A stretch of 64,000 nucleotides of DNA from Allochromatium tepidum. Lineage in GTDB: Bacteria > Pseudomonadota > Gammaproteobacteria > Chromatiales > Chromatiaceae. Numbering within the stretch: the stretch's first letter is position 1; each line of letters opens with the position of its first letter. Where the stretch lies: the NCBI RefSeq assembly GCF_018409545.1, contig NZ_AP024563.1:850501-914500 (forward strand), read 5' to 3'. The position numbers and the translations under genes were made by a program. Under the pieces are notes generated by a model that made no database searches, was not told the origin of the DNA, and saw only the letters and a list, made by a program, of their open reading frames with translations. Below, piece after piece: positions 53,834-63,902 of the stretch.

Positions 53834-56542
53834 GTGCACCGTCGGGTCCGCCCCGACGCTTCGGTTCCTCGAACGGTGAACCGATCAGAGCCCCGCGTGA
53901 GTCGCCTACTGCCATTGCTGCTGTTTTGGGTTCTGCTGACCGTCTCTGCGGCGGGAGCCGCCGGCGACGCCGGATCCGGCGGTACACTCGCGCTGACTGA
54001 GACCGAGCGCGCCTTTCTTCAGGCTCATCCGGTGATCCGTGTCAGCAACGAACTCGACTGGCCGCCCTACGATTATTTCGAACACGGAAGACCGCAGGGC
54101 TATTCGGTCGATCTGATGAGGCTGCTGGCGGCACGGATCGGCGTCGAATTCGAGTTCGTGCAGGGCGAGAACTGGGACGAGCTGGTCGAACTGCTGTGCA
54201 CGCGCCGGATCGATCTGCTGCAACCCGCCGACAAACCCCGGAAGTTGCTGGACTGCGCGACCTTCTCGGCGCCCATCGTGCGGGGTGCCAACCAGTTCCT
54301 GACCCGCCGCGATCACCCCAGGGTCCGGTCCATCACCGACCTGTTCGGTTCCGTGGCGGCGTCCCCCAAGGGCTGGGAGCAGACCGAGCTGCTGAAAAAA
54401 CGTTTCGGCGACAAATTCAGGATCATCGAGACCGCCAACATCGGTGAGGCCATCGCCGCCGTGAGTCGCGGTCAGGCCGACTTCACCACGGATTTCGCCA
54501 ATGTCCTGAACTACCACATCACCCAATCGGGTTACGTCGACCTGAAAGTCCAGGGGGTGTGGAGCCGGGAAGACAAGGGCGGTGAGTTCTCCGCGCTCTA
54601 TATCGCGACCCGCAAGGACTGGCCGGTCCTGCAGTCGATCCTCGACAAGGCCCTGGCGTCGCTGACACCGGACCAGATTCGGCGCTTACAGGACAAGTGG
54701 TTTAGCGAAGCCGGCGACCAGACCGGGCGCATCGTACTTTCCCCCCAACAGCTCGACTACCTCCAGCGCAAAGGCCCGCTCAGGATGTGCGTCGATCCCG
54801 ACTGGATGCCTGTGGAACGCCTCACTGAAGCGGGCGTCCACGAGGGCATCATCGCCGATGTGATGGCGCGGCTCGCCGAGATGCTCGACACCAGGATCGT
54901 ACCGATACCCACCGCGAGCTGGGAAGAGTCGCTGGCCTTTGCGCGGGAGCGACGCTGCGACTTCCTGTCCGGGGCGATCGCGACGCCCGCCCGGCGCGCC
55001 TTCCTGGATTTCACGACGCCCTATCTCTCCTTCCGCTCGGTGATCGCGACCCAGAGCCATCAGATGTTCATCAACGATATCGAATCCGTTCTGGGCGAGA
55101 CCTTCGGCATCACGCGGGGCCATGCCATGATCGATACCCTGAGGACGCGCTATCCCGGCATCCGGTTGCGGGAGGTCGCCAATATCACGGAAGGACTCGG
55201 ACAGGTCCAGGATGGCCGGCTGTTCGGTTTCATCGATGCGCTACCGACGATCGCCTATCGCATCCAGACCCAGGCCATCCTCGATATGAAGATCGCCGGA
55301 CAACTGGAAGACAGCGAGCAACTCTCATGGAACCTGTCCATTGCCACCCGCCGCGACGAGCCGCTGCTGGGCGAAATCTTTCAGGCCGCGATCGATGCCT
55401 TGCCGCAGGCGCAGCGTCAGGCCATCGTCAATCGCTGGCTTTCGATCCGCTACGAACAGGTGTTCGACTATGTCCTATTATGGAAGATCGTCGCCGGGGT
55501 CATCGGCATTGCCGGCGTCATACTCTGGATGGTGCTGGCCTGGAACCGGCGACTGACGAAGCTCAATCGCGAACTCGAACAGGCACGGGCGCAAATCGCC
55601 GCGCAGAACGTCGGACTTGAGCAGCGCGTGGCCGAACGCACGCGCGATCTGCGTGAGACCCTGGCGCAACTGGAGCGAACGCAGGCCAACTTGGTGCAGT
55701 CGGAAAAGCTGGCGGCGCTGGGGGATCTGGTGGCCGGCATCGCTCATGAACTGAATACGCCGATCGGCAACGCCGTGATGCTGGCTAGCACCCTGTCCGA
55801 CCAGGAGCAGGCTTTTCGGGAGCAGATGGCGGCAGGGCTGAGCCGTTCGGCCTTGCAGCGCTTCGTCGACGTCGTGCGCGACAGCAGCGACATCCTGCTG
55901 CGCAGTCTTCAGCGTGCGGCCGAGCTGATCAGTAGTTTCAAACAGGTCGCCGTGGATCAGGCGAGCTATCAGCGCCGCGTTTTCAGCCTGGACGAGGTGA
56001 CGCGGGAGATCGCCCTGACCCTCCAGCCGCGTCTGCGCCGCTCGCCGGCAAGGCTGGAAGTGGATATCGCACCCGGAATCCGTTTCGACAGCTTCCCTGG
56101 CCCCTTCGGTCAGGTGCTCATCAATCTGGTCCAGAACGCGCTGCTGCATGCCTTCGACGATCGCGAGGCCGGTTGCATCCGCATCGAGAGCCAGCCCGCC
56201 GCGCCCGGCTTCATCATCATCCGGGTCAGTGACGACGGCAACGGCATCCCCCCGGACAACCTGGACCGGATCTTCGACCCGTTCTTCACCACCCGTCTGG
56301 GGCAGGGCGGCAGCGGCCTGGGACTGCATATCGTCTATAACCTAGTGACGGGACTGCTCGGCGGCGCGATCTCCGTGCGCAGTGCTCCCGGCCAGGGCAC
56401 GGTTTTCGATCTGGCACTGCCCCTGATCGCGCCCCGCGCGGTCGCCGGTGACTCCAGCGCGAATGCGTCGGGTCGCGTTCTACGGCATGCGATCGGCCCC
56501 ACCTCGAAAGATCTATCAAGTGGAACAACCTATGATGAGTGA
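53834..56542 (+). CDS. Sensor histidine kinase with two periplasmic solute-binding domains
   Basis: A signal peptide (LLPLLLFWVLLTVSAAGAAG) leads to two family-3 solute-binding domains in tandem (first: VIRVSNELDWPPYDYFEHGR; second: PLRMCVDPDWMPVERLTEAG), an arrangement as in BvgS/EvgS. A membrane helix (IVAGVIGIAGVILWMVLAW) follows near residue 560, then a coiled coil and the kinase: LGDLVAGIAHELNTPIGNAV, DDGNGIPPDN and GGSGLGLHIVYNL. It lacks receiver domains, so phosphate goes to a separate regulator, likely the overlapping REC-EAL protein. The start may be GTG 53834 or GTG 53897, the latter directly before the signal peptide. Confidence 0.93.
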   Translation: MHRRVRPDASVPRTVNRSEPRVSRLLPLLLFWVLLTVSAAGAAGDAGSGGTLALTETERAFLQAHPVIRVSNELDWPPYDYFEHGRPQGYSVDLMRLLAARIGVEFEFVQGENWDELVELLCTRRIDLLQPADKPRKLLDCATFSAPIVRGANQFLTRRDHPRVRSITDLFGSVAASPKGWEQTELLKKRFGDKFRIIETANIGEAIAAVSRGQADFTTDFANVLNYHITQSGYVDLKVQGVWSREDKGGEFSALYIATRKDWPVLQSILDKALASLTPDQIRRLQDKWFSEAGDQTGRIVLSPQQLDYLQRKGPLRMCVDPDWMPVERLTEAGVHEGIIADVMARLAEMLDTRIVPIPTASWEESLAFARERRCDFLSGAIATPARRAFLDFTTPYLSFRSVIATQSHQMFINDIESVLGETFGITRGHAMIDTLRTRYPGIRLREVANITEGLGQVQDGRLFGFIDALPTIAYRIQTQAILDMKIAGQLEDSEQLSWNLSIATRRDEPLLGEIFQAAIDALPQAQRQAIVNRWLSIRYEQVFDYVLLWKIVAGVIGIAGVILWMVLAWNRRLTKLNRELEQARAQIAAQNVGLEQRVAERTRDLRETLAQLERTQANLVQSEKLAALGDLVAGIAHELNTPIGNAVMLASTLSDQEQAFREQMAAGLSRSALQRFVDVVRDSSDILLRSLQRAAELISSFKQVAVDQASYQRRVFSLDEVTREIALTLQPRLRRSPARLEVDIAPGIRFDSFPGPFGQVLINLVQNALLHAFDDREAGCIRIESQPAAPGFIIIRVSDDGNGIPPDNLDRIFDPFFTTRLGQGGSGLGLHIVYNLVTGLLGGAISVRSAPGQGTVFDLALPLIAPRAVAGDSSANASGRVLRHAIGPTSKDLSSGTTYDE

Positions 56543-58754
56543 TGCTCCTTCCCTGGATGACGACGATGTCGTCCGGTTCATCGATGAGCCATCGGATTGG
56601 GCGCCTTCCACCCAGGTCGACCCCTGGCGCATTCTGATCGTCGACGATGAGGCCGATGTCCATGAGGCGACCCTGCTCGCCTTGCGTGACCTGACGATCG
56701 AGGGGCGTCCGCTCGCCTTTCTCCAGGCCTATTCCGCCCGGGAGGCGCGCGCCATCCTCGCTCAGGATCCGTCGGTGGCGGTCGTCCTGCTGGACGTGGT
56801 CATGGAGTCGGAAGACGCCGGGCTGCAACTCGTGCGCTGGATTCGCCGCGAACTCGACAACCCGTCGGTCCGCGTCATTCTGCGCACCGGCCAGCCCGGT
56901 TATGCGCCCGAACTCGAGACCATCCGTTCCTTCGACATCAACGACTATCGCACCAAATCCGAACTGACGCAGGTGCGGCTCTTCACCAGTCTGACCGTGG
57001 CCATCCGCTCCTACGCGCAGATCCGCCAGATCGAGATGAGCCGTCGCGGTCTGGAATTGATCGTCGAGGCCAGCACGGGACTGATCCGGCGGCGTGCCCT
57101 GCAGCAGTTTGCCGAAGGGGTGGTCACTCAGGTCTGCGCCCTGCTGAACATCGCGCCCGAAGGATTGATCTGCGCCTCGTCCTCGGGTCCGTTCGCCCAT
57201 GCCGCGCCGCTGGTCATCGCCGCCGCCGGACGCTATCGGGAGGTGATCCATCGCCCGCTGGCTGAACTGCACGAGACGCCCGTCCGCGAGGCGCTGCGCC
57301 AGTGTCTGCTCGAAAAACGTCACAGATTCGACCAGGGGGTCTGTCTGTATTTCGATGTCAGCGAGACGCAGGGCATGGCCGCCTATCTCGCCATGACCGG
57401 CGAGCCCAGCCGGATGGATCGCCATCTGCTGGAGGTCTTCTGCGCCAACATTTCGGTGGGCTTCGAAAACGTCCTGCTGCACAACCGGCTCTTTCGGCTC
57501 GCTTACTACGATCAACTTACGGATCTGCCCAACCGTAACCGCTTCATCCAGCTCGTCGAGGAGAAGGGCCGCGATCCAAACATGGCGCTGGCGTTGCTGG
57601 ATCTCGACGACTTCGCCGACATCGCCACCACACTCGATCATCATTTCGGCGACGAGGTGCTGCGGGCCGTGGCCGAGCGGCTGGTACAGATCTTTGGGTC
57701 CGGAGTCATTCCGGCGCGGGTCGCGGGTGATGCCTTTGGCCTGCTCGGCCCGCGCGACCTGATCACTCCAGAGCGGATCCAGCAGGTGTTCAGCGAACCG
57801 CTGACGGTGCGTGACGAAACCATCCGCCTCTCGGCCACCAGCAGTCTGATCACATTGAACGGTCAACCGGCCAGGGGTGGCGATCTGCTCAAGGATGCCG
57901 GCATCGCGCTCAAGCAGGGCAAGCGGCTCGGGCGGGGCAAGGCGAACTATTTTTCGGAGGCGCTCGGTCGGGCCGCGCGCGAGCGCATGCGGATGCTCAG
58001 CAGCCTGCGCGCCGCCTTTTCCGCCGAGCAGCTCTCGCTCGTCTTCCAGCCGCAGATCGAGTTGGCCAGTGGGCGGGTGATCGGCGCCGAGGCGCTGTTG
58101 CGCTGGGAGATCGAGCCTGGACGCTGGGCGCCTCCAGATCAATTCATTCCGCTGGCCGAGCAGTCCGGACTGATCGTGCCGCTCGGTGAATGGGTGCTCC
58201 GTACCGCCTGCCGGGATCTGCACCGTCTGACCGAGCGCGGCCATGCCGGGTTTCGGATGGCGATCAATGTCTCACACGCCCAGTTTCGCGAACCCGGCTT
58301 CGTCTCCATGCTGGAGCGCGTGCTCGCCGACAGCCGGGTCGAGGCCACTCGGATCGAACTGGAATTGACCGAGTCGGTCGCGATGGACCACATCGATGAG
58401 ATCAACACCAAGCTGGCCGACATCCGTCGCCTGGGCGTCAGGATCGCCATCGACGATTTCGGCACCGGCTATTCGTCATTGAGCGTGCTCAGACAGCTCC
58501 ATGTCGACCGTCTGAAGATCGACCGCTCCTTCGTCAACGAGCTCGACGGCGCGAATACCAAGACCGGTATCGCGCCACTCATCATCGCCCTGGGGCACCA
58601 GTGCAACCTGACCCTGATCGCCGAGGGCGTGGAGAACGAAGTGCAGCGCCAGTGCCTGCTGGCGATGGGCTGTCAGGAGGCGCAGGGGTTTCTGTTCGCG
58701 CGTCCCATGCCGATCGAGCGACTGGAGGACTGGATGGCGGCGCAGCCTGGCTAG
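56532..58754 (+). CDS. REC-DUF3369-GGDEF-EAL response regulator (c-di-GMP phosphodiesterase)
   Basis: A 740-residue regulator overlapping the kinase gene by 11 bases. Receiver: ILIVDDEADVHEATLLALRD and VVLLDVVMESEDAGLQL. DUF3369 region: LICASSSGPFAHAAPLVIAA. GGDEF domain is degenerate, with AGDAF in place of GG(D/E)EF, so cyclase activity is unlikely. EAL domain is intact: GAEALLRWE, LELTESVAMDHIDEINTK, IDDFGTGYSSLSVL and LKIDRSFVNEL. It should hydrolyse c-di-GMP when phosphorylated or de-repressed by the two-SBP kinase, coupling external solutes to motility. The GGDEF part may still bind GTP. Confidence 0.95.
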   Translation: MMSDAPSLDDDDVVRFIDEPSDWAPSTQVDPWRILIVDDEADVHEATLLALRDLTIEGRPLAFLQAYSAREARAILAQDPSVAVVLLDVVMESEDAGLQLVRWIRRELDNPSVRVILRTGQPGYAPELETIRSFDINDYRTKSELTQVRLFTSLTVAIRSYAQIRQIEMSRRGLELIVEASTGLIRRRALQQFAEGVVTQVCALLNIAPEGLICASSSGPFAHAAPLVIAAAGRYREVIHRPLAELHETPVREALRQCLLEKRHRFDQGVCLYFDVSETQGMAAYLAMTGEPSRMDRHLLEVFCANISVGFENVLLHNRLFRLAYYDQLTDLPNRNRFIQLVEEKGRDPNMALALLDLDDFADIATTLDHHFGDEVLRAVAERLVQIFGSGVIPARVAGDAFGLLGPRDLITPERIQQVFSEPLTVRDETIRLSATSSLITLNGQPARGGDLLKDAGIALKQGKRLGRGKANYFSEALGRAARERMRMLSSLRAAFSAEQLSLVFQPQIELASGRVIGAEALLRWEIEPGRWAPPDQFIPLAEQSGLIVPLGEWVLRTACRDLHRLTERGHAGFRMAINVSHAQFREPGFVSMLERVLADSRVEATRIELELTESVAMDHIDEINTKLADIRRLGVRIAIDDFGTGYSSLSVLRQLHVDRLKIDRSFVNELDGANTKTGIAPLIIALGHQCNLTLIAEGVENEVQRQCLLAMGCQEAQGFLFARPMPIERLEDWMAAQPG

Positions 58755-58758
58755 ACGT

Positions 58759-59148
58759 TCATACCACCAGGATCTCTTTCGTTTGCAGTCTTCGGGCGCG
58801 TTTTGCCAGCTTCTCATCGAAGGTGGCGAACCGCATCGCTTGAGCACTGCCGGCCAGATGGAGTGCGTCGGCGAAATCCATGCCTTGCTCATGCCAATCG
58901 AGCGCCATGACCACCACCCCGATATGTTCGACTTCGGCCTGTGGCAGACCGATCAGCTTTCGCAGCGTCGACACGATGGTTTCACGCGAGAGCTGATAGG
59001 CAAATCGCAGCACCCACTCCGTCTCAAGCAGCACGGTCTTGCTGAGGAAAATGCTGTGTTGCTCGAACAGGGCGATCGCCCTTGGGCTCTGCGCCGGGTC
59101 GTCATTGGTGACGACCCGCACCACGACGTTCGTGTCAACCGCCAGCAT
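58759..59148 (-). CDS. PIN domain ribonuclease, VapC-type toxin
   Basis: A 129-residue PIN nuclease. Conserved acidic residues are seen in MLAVDTNVVVRVV (first Asp), LLETEWVL (Glu), MDFADALHLAGS (Asp) and ATFDEKLAKRA (Asp). VapC toxins cut tRNA or rRNA when freed from their antitoxin. The start at 59148 overlaps the antitoxin gene by 14 bases, as in typical toxin-antitoxin operons; the longer frame to 59409 is antisense to nothing but reads the antitoxin in another frame. It ends 5 bases from the stop of the convergent EAL gene. Confidence 0.9.
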   Translation of the reverse strand: MLAVDTNVVVRVVTNDDPAQSPRAIALFEQHSIFLSKTVLLETEWVLRFAYQLSRETIVSTLRKLIGLPQAEVEHIGVVVMALDWHEQGMDFADALHLAGSAQAMRFATFDEKLAKRARRLQTKEILVV

Positions 59149-59395
59149 GGTATTCCCGTACTCCACGGGCGATGGCCTCTTGCATGTCATCCAGGGACTT
59201 GGCCGGGCCTCGATACCCGGTGCAACCCACGACTTCATCGAGTGACGTCGACGCAAGGGGCTTGCGGGGTCGCAGGACGACACCATCCGGCCGTGTTTCG
59301 ATTTCGAGCTCCGTGCCCGTCGACCAGTGATAGTGGTCGCGAATGGCCTTGGGCAGTATGACCTGACCCTTGCTGGAAAGGCGCGTGGTTTCCAT
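59135..59395 (-). CDS. AbrB/SpoVT (VapB-type) antitoxin
   Basis: An 86-residue protein with a swapped-hairpin DNA-binding domain: TTRLSSKGQVILPKAIRDHY and HWSTGTELEIETRPDGVVLR. The C-terminal segment (AKSLDDMQEAIARGVREYHA) would wrap the VapC toxin. It probably neutralises the toxin and represses its own promoter. The ATG at 59395 matches the family start. Confidence 0.88.
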   Translation of the reverse strand: METTRLSSKGQVILPKAIRDHYHWSTGTELEIETRPDGVVLRPRKPLASTSLDEVVGCTGYRGPAKSLDDMQEAIARGVREYHAGG

Positions 59396-59545
59396 CGCGA
59401 TCGAGACACCTGTTGGGCGAATGCGGTAAGAAACCATCTTACTCGGAGCCGATAGTGCGAGCAAGGTCAGGCATGATGTTGCTCCTTGAGCGACCTGTGT
59501 CGAGCCTGCTTCGGGAATAAAGGGGCAGCCGCCATGGCCCTCGCG

Positions 59546-59908
59546 TTAGTCAAACCCATACCCGCGCTCTACCCAGTAATGCCAGTCGCCAATGGCCTCG
59601 CGTGTCTCTTCATCGGCTGCCATCGCTTCGAGTTGCGCCAACGGAAATCCCATGACACGTCCATGCCAGGTGGCCAGGACGAACATGTCGTGCAAGCATT
59701 CATTCTCCGGCGCGAGGCGCTCGAGGATCAAATCGTCACTGACGTGCAGAGGCGATATGGAGCGCGGCTGAATGCAGCGTGCTCTGAAGGGAAAGTGCAG
59801 CTTGTCCTCGAGGTAGTAGTACCAACCCATGGCTTGTTCTTCCGCGCCATAGGCGTCCACGATGATCTCCATCGCGATCCGCTCTTCATCGAGTTTCGTC
59901 TCTTTCAC
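59546..59908 (-). CDS. CcbP-like calcium-binding domain protein
   Basis: A 120-residue acidic protein: DEERIAMEIIVDAYGAEEQA, MGWYYYLEDKLHFPFRARC, LAPENECLHDMFVLATW and DEETREAIGDWHYWVERGYG. These blocks correspond to the calcium-binding protein CcbP known from heterocyst-forming cyanobacteria. It is cytoplasmic and may buffer or sense Ca2+. It stands alone, with its GC content lower than the surroundings. The assignment is from memory of the family consensus. Confidence 0.8.
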   Translation of the reverse strand: MKETKLDEERIAMEIIVDAYGAEEQAMGWYYYLEDKLHFPFRARCIQPRSISPLHVSDDLILERLAPENECLHDMFVLATWHGRVMGFPLAQLEAMAADEETREAIGDWHYWVERGYGFD

Positions 59909-60050
59909 GCTTTGTCATAGGCTGATACCCTGTGTAATGCCTCGACGCTTATGTTGCTCGGAAAATCCCCAAGTCTGCACCTGTTGAGCACCTTGGTGAA
60001 AACGTTCGTCGTGTTCCCAAAGCCGCACCCGTGTTTGTGTTCAGGCGGAC

Positions 60051-63000
60051 TCACTCGTCTGGAACCGCTGCCAACAGAAGTGTGTTCAGTAAATTCATCT
60101 CGTTCGATGCCATGAAATACCGATCGTCAAAGACGGTATCCAATTTCAAAGGGTTCGCATTGCCCACCGCAGCGGCCCAAGGATACTCGGCATAGCGTGG
60201 GATGGGCGGCATCACGGCGCTGGTCGCGGACAGGCTCTGGGCGAGCGCATCCCGCCAACACTCAGGCTCTTTGACATCGAAGGGAGCGTTGCCCTCGAGT
60301 CGGCGGTCACGGGCCATGAACTGGATGTATCCGGACGGAACGGCAAGCCAGGTATTCGGCGATTTCAGGCCCTTGAGGGTGTTGAATTCGTTAGCGGCGT
60401 TTTCCTTTTCTCGCTGCAGGATACGCAACAGGTTCGCAGCCGGCTGACGCAGGCTCTGCGGAAAGGTCCGCTCCGACTCGATGGCCTGAAGCTGATTGAT
60501 GAGCCGACGCGCCGTGAGGCTGACCTCCGTGGTGTGCCCCTCGAAGCTGAAGATCTCCATCTTGTCGAAGCACTCCCAGTTTTCGAGAAACACGGGTCCG
60601 GAGACGAACAGGTGCTCGGGGATCGAGGTACCTTTGGATGCATACACCAGAAGCGGGCGCAACGCGCCTGATGCCAAGTCCGCCAGTTGCTTCGCTTCCT
60701 CGTACCGCGCCATCGTTCTCTGATCCGCCGCCCAGGAGGTGGCCGCCTTCAGTGTGGTGCGCGAGAACAGCTCAATGAGGTTGGATTGCGCGCTCTTGAT
60801 CAATCGGATCTGCTCGTCGTCCTTGATGCGCCGCCAGGCCACATCGGCCTCTTTGATGAACTGCGTCACGCTCTGCGACATGAGGCTGATGAGTTCTTCC
60901 AGACCGATTCGCCCCACGGGAACCAGCGCCAGTGACTGACGCAGACCGGCGTCACCCGTGATGCGGGTGAAAATGGTCGCCCGCAGCATCACCAACAGGG
61001 TTAGCAGGTCGATGGAATGTCGCAGCCAGTGCAGCGGGGCCGGCGTCTCCTTGGATTCGACCCTGTAGTCATCGATCAACATCACCAACCGACGCGGCAC
61101 CCGGTCGCCGCAAACTTCGGTTCCTTCCGCATCCTGATAGCGACCACGCCCTCGATAGATCAGTTGCGCCATTTCCATCAGTGCCGCCTCGATATTGAAT
61201 CTCGGCACGGCGGCGATGATGCAGTCGGTCTTCGGGAAGGAGACGCCGCGTGCCCCCGAGGAAGTCATCAAGAATACCTTCTTCTCGTCACGGATCGCCG
61301 GTTTGACCAGATGCTGGCGCTGGTGTCCCGGGACGGAAGAGTCCAGGACGGCAACCCTGTCCGGCCCGATTTCATCTTCATCCGCCAGTGCAGCGGCGAG
61401 GTCGCCCAGGAAGTTCTTGTCCTGCGCAAAATAGATGACTTGCGCCGACCCCATTCTCAGCGCCTTCAGGATTTCTTGTTTGGCACCCTCCAGCACGGTC
61501 TCACCCATCACGCGGCGCACCGCCTGACGCACGGTTTCCAGCTCGCCCGTGCTGCGCACTTCCGGCGTCACGGAGGTGAGCCGAACCCGGTATTCCAGGG
61601 TAAGCCTGTCGGCTGGAAAGCTGTTGGTCATGACGTGGAGCGTCGATTTGGGGCCGCCCGTTCCAATGGGCAATTGCGAAATGGCCATGTCGAATGCACG
61701 CCGGCCGGATGATTGCGACACCAGGATCTTATCGGGCGCGTGCGACTGTCCCGCCTGGAGGTAGCGTGAGAGAACGACCTCATTTGCCAGAGAGGCATCC
61801 GATATGACCAGGGTGACGGTAAAGGGGCTGACTTCATCCTCGAAGCAGCCGATGAATTCATCGTGAAGCCATGAGGCGATGGCATGTACGAAGGGCGAGC
61901 CGGCACCGTCACCGGCCAGTTCGTCGACCATCACGACGATATTTGAGAGGCGACCGGCCAATGCACGACGTTCACGGACGCCGGCGGGGTCTCCAGCCTT
62001 GCTCGCGAAGAGGCCGGAGAGCGCGTCCATGGTGGTCTTGCCGTCGGGCTTCTCGCGGAAGCCCTGAAGCGCGGCGGTGATGACGACCCGGTTCAGATCC
62101 GGGTTCAACGCCAGCAACTCGCGTGTGGTTTTGGCCAGACTCGACAGCACGCCCGCCCTGGCACGCTCATCGACGATGTCTTCATGCTCCGAAATGGTGG
62201 TTTTACCGAAACGGGAGCCGGTGTGACCCGCCTCGATGCGCCGTTCATCTTCGGGGCTGATGACCAGAATGGCTCCGTTCGGCTTGACCAGCGCGGGCAC
62301 GCCGTCTGCCACGACCGCACCATCCACGTGTTTCCTGGTGGCGCGACCGGCTTTCACCTCGGCGCGGTGCCAGCCTGGAGCCGAAGCAATGAGCGCGGCA
62401 TTGGTGGTGATGGTCAGGATTCCCGACGGCTCGTCGTTTCGGCGCGCCAGGCTCTGCGTCACCTCGCGATTGATGACGACGCGCGGGCTGACGTAGAGGA
62501 ACAGATAGCCTTCGGACTTGTGTTCGAGGTACTCCCGAACGGCCGTCGTCTTACCGATACCTGGATTGCCCTCCAGGGCAACTACGTTGACGCGCCCCGG
62601 TCTTGAACGGTCCAGGCCGGCCACGATGGCGGCGGCATGGATGTCGCGCAATGTAACCTGACCGTCTTGTGCGCGCGCCTTGAGGAGCGGCCCCAGCGCC
62701 TGCGCGGCGGGCCGACCGAAAAACTGTGTCAGGTCCGGCGAGTCCGGCGCCAGGGTCAATGCTTTGGAGAGTTCGTAGTGGTCCGCCGGGTTGGCGAAGC
62801 TGTCCAGTGTCTCGACGAACTCAAAGCGATAGTTCTCGCCGGGCGCGGGGGCGTGTGTCAGATCCTTCAGGCCATGTTTCAAGCCTGCGGGAAGTCGCTG
62901 CAGCATGTTTCGGAACACGCGGTCGACCTGATCTCGCAGGCCCGCTTCGTCGCCATCCGCCGGCTTGCGAGCTTTTCGATACGCAAGCCCCATCTGCTCC

Positions 63001-63902
63001 ATGAGTCGGCGTCGAGGGTCGCCTGGATTGTCGGCAAGAAACCGGGCGGAGAGGCTTTCCAGTCCATTCGGTGTGATGGCCAGAGCGCGAACGTTGCATG
63101 GATTCGTCAAGACCCCATCGTTTCGCAACCAGGTCGCCGTGTTCGCGGCATACGAACAGCCTTGGCACAGCTTGTAAAACGGCTTGTTACCGCGCATCAG
63201 CGCAACGAGATGCGGCTTGATGTCGTCGGATAGCGCGAACGATTCGCCGTTCACCTCGGCCGTGATCCGGGCAAAGACACTCCGGCTGTCGATGAGCCGA
63301 CGATGGCGCGTCAGTTCCTCCAGATGGGCGTTCTGGTCCGTGAAGTCCGCTACCGTCTGCGGCATATCGAAGGCGTACTCCTGAACCAGCAAGTAGTTTT
63401 CGCGATCGGCCGACAACCACAGCACGAAGTCGGCATTGGCCGGCTGCCCCTTGGCGGATAACTGCGGGTCAAGCACACCCTTGAGCGCGAATTCACGGTG
63501 GAAGGCCTCACGATCCCGGCGTTGACGTTTTTCCAGTTCCTGCGTGTCGCCGGGAAGCAGTAGCGGGCACCACAGCGCTCTTAGCTTCAACCGCTTCCGG
63601 GCCGTTCGAAGATGGCTCAGGTATTCGCGTGTCGCGGTGTAACCTGTGCCATAGCCCGTCAGGGCCAGATGTTCCACGGCGGCCTTGACGCGGTCGCGGA
63701 GGGTTACGTCGATGAGGCCCAGGCAGTGGTTCAGTGCTTTCGTCACGTCGAGCAGCTGATGCCGTTTCCAGGGCGCAAGCTGGGGATGCTCGGCATCGAC
63801 CAGTCCTTGCTCGATCAGACAGGCCAGCACACCGCGCTTGACCAGCACTTCGTAGGTCTGACCCCAGAATTCAGCCTGCTTTTGGAACGGTAGATCACTC
63901 AT
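60051..63902 (-). CDS. Large helicase-like P-loop protein of unknown system
   Basis: A 1283-residue protein without a recognised family name. Residues ~465-490 carry a Walker A (ALEGNPGIGKTTAVREYLE); VVMVDELAGDGAGS is a DExx-type Walker B, and late motifs of superfamily 2 helicases are visible: VIYFAQDKNFLGDLAAALAD (motif IV), FLMTSSGARGVSFPKTDCII (V) and MEMAQLIYRGRGRY (VI). A four-cysteine site (KLCQGCSYAANTA and TNPCNVRALAI) precedes the ATPase. The N-terminal ~450 residues contain no nuclease or methylase motif I can name. The ATG at 63902 overlaps the end of an upstream gene by 8 bases. An antiphage or plasmid-maintenance role is plausible but inferred. Confidence 0.85.
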   Translation of the reverse strand: MSDLPFQKQAEFWGQTYEVLVKRGVLACLIEQGLVDAEHPQLAPWKRHQLLDVTKALNHCLGLIDVTLRDRVKAAVEHLALTGYGTGYTATREYLSHLRTARKRLKLRALWCPLLLPGDTQELEKRQRRDREAFHREFALKGVLDPQLSAKGQPANADFVLWLSADRENYLLVQEYAFDMPQTVADFTDQNAHLEELTRHRRLIDSRSVFARITAEVNGESFALSDDIKPHLVALMRGNKPFYKLCQGCSYAANTATWLRNDGVLTNPCNVRALAITPNGLESLSARFLADNPGDPRRRLMEQMGLAYRKARKPADGDEAGLRDQVDRVFRNMLQRLPAGLKHGLKDLTHAPAPGENYRFEFVETLDSFANPADHYELSKALTLAPDSPDLTQFFGRPAAQALGPLLKARAQDGQVTLRDIHAAAIVAGLDRSRPGRVNVVALEGNPGIGKTTAVREYLEHKSEGYLFLYVSPRVVINREVTQSLARRNDEPSGILTITTNAALIASAPGWHRAEVKAGRATRKHVDGAVVADGVPALVKPNGAILVISPEDERRIEAGHTGSRFGKTTISEHEDIVDERARAGVLSSLAKTTRELLALNPDLNRVVITAALQGFREKPDGKTTMDALSGLFASKAGDPAGVRERRALAGRLSNIVVMVDELAGDGAGSPFVHAIASWLHDEFIGCFEDEVSPFTVTLVISDASLANEVVLSRYLQAGQSHAPDKILVSQSSGRRAFDMAISQLPIGTGGPKSTLHVMTNSFPADRLTLEYRVRLTSVTPEVRSTGELETVRQAVRRVMGETVLEGAKQEILKALRMGSAQVIYFAQDKNFLGDLAAALADEDEIGPDRVAVLDSSVPGHQRQHLVKPAIRDEKKVFLMTSSGARGVSFPKTDCIIAAVPRFNIEAALMEMAQLIYRGRGRYQDAEGTEVCGDRVPRRLVMLIDDYRVESKETPAPLHWLRHSIDLLTLLVMLRATIFTRITGDAGLRQSLALVPVGRIGLEELISLMSQSVTQFIKEADVAWRRIKDDEQIRLIKSAQSNLIELFSRTTLKAATSWAADQRTMARYEEAKQLADLASGALRPLLVYASKGTSIPEHLFVSGPVFLENWECFDKMEIFSFEGHTTEVSLTARRLINQLQAIESERTFPQSLRQPAANLLRILQREKENAANEFNTLKGLKSPNTWLAVPSGYIQFMARDRRLEGNAPFDVKEPECWRDALAQSLSATSAVMPPIPRYAEYPWAAAVGNANPLKLDTVFDDRYFMASNEMNLLNTLLLAAVPDE

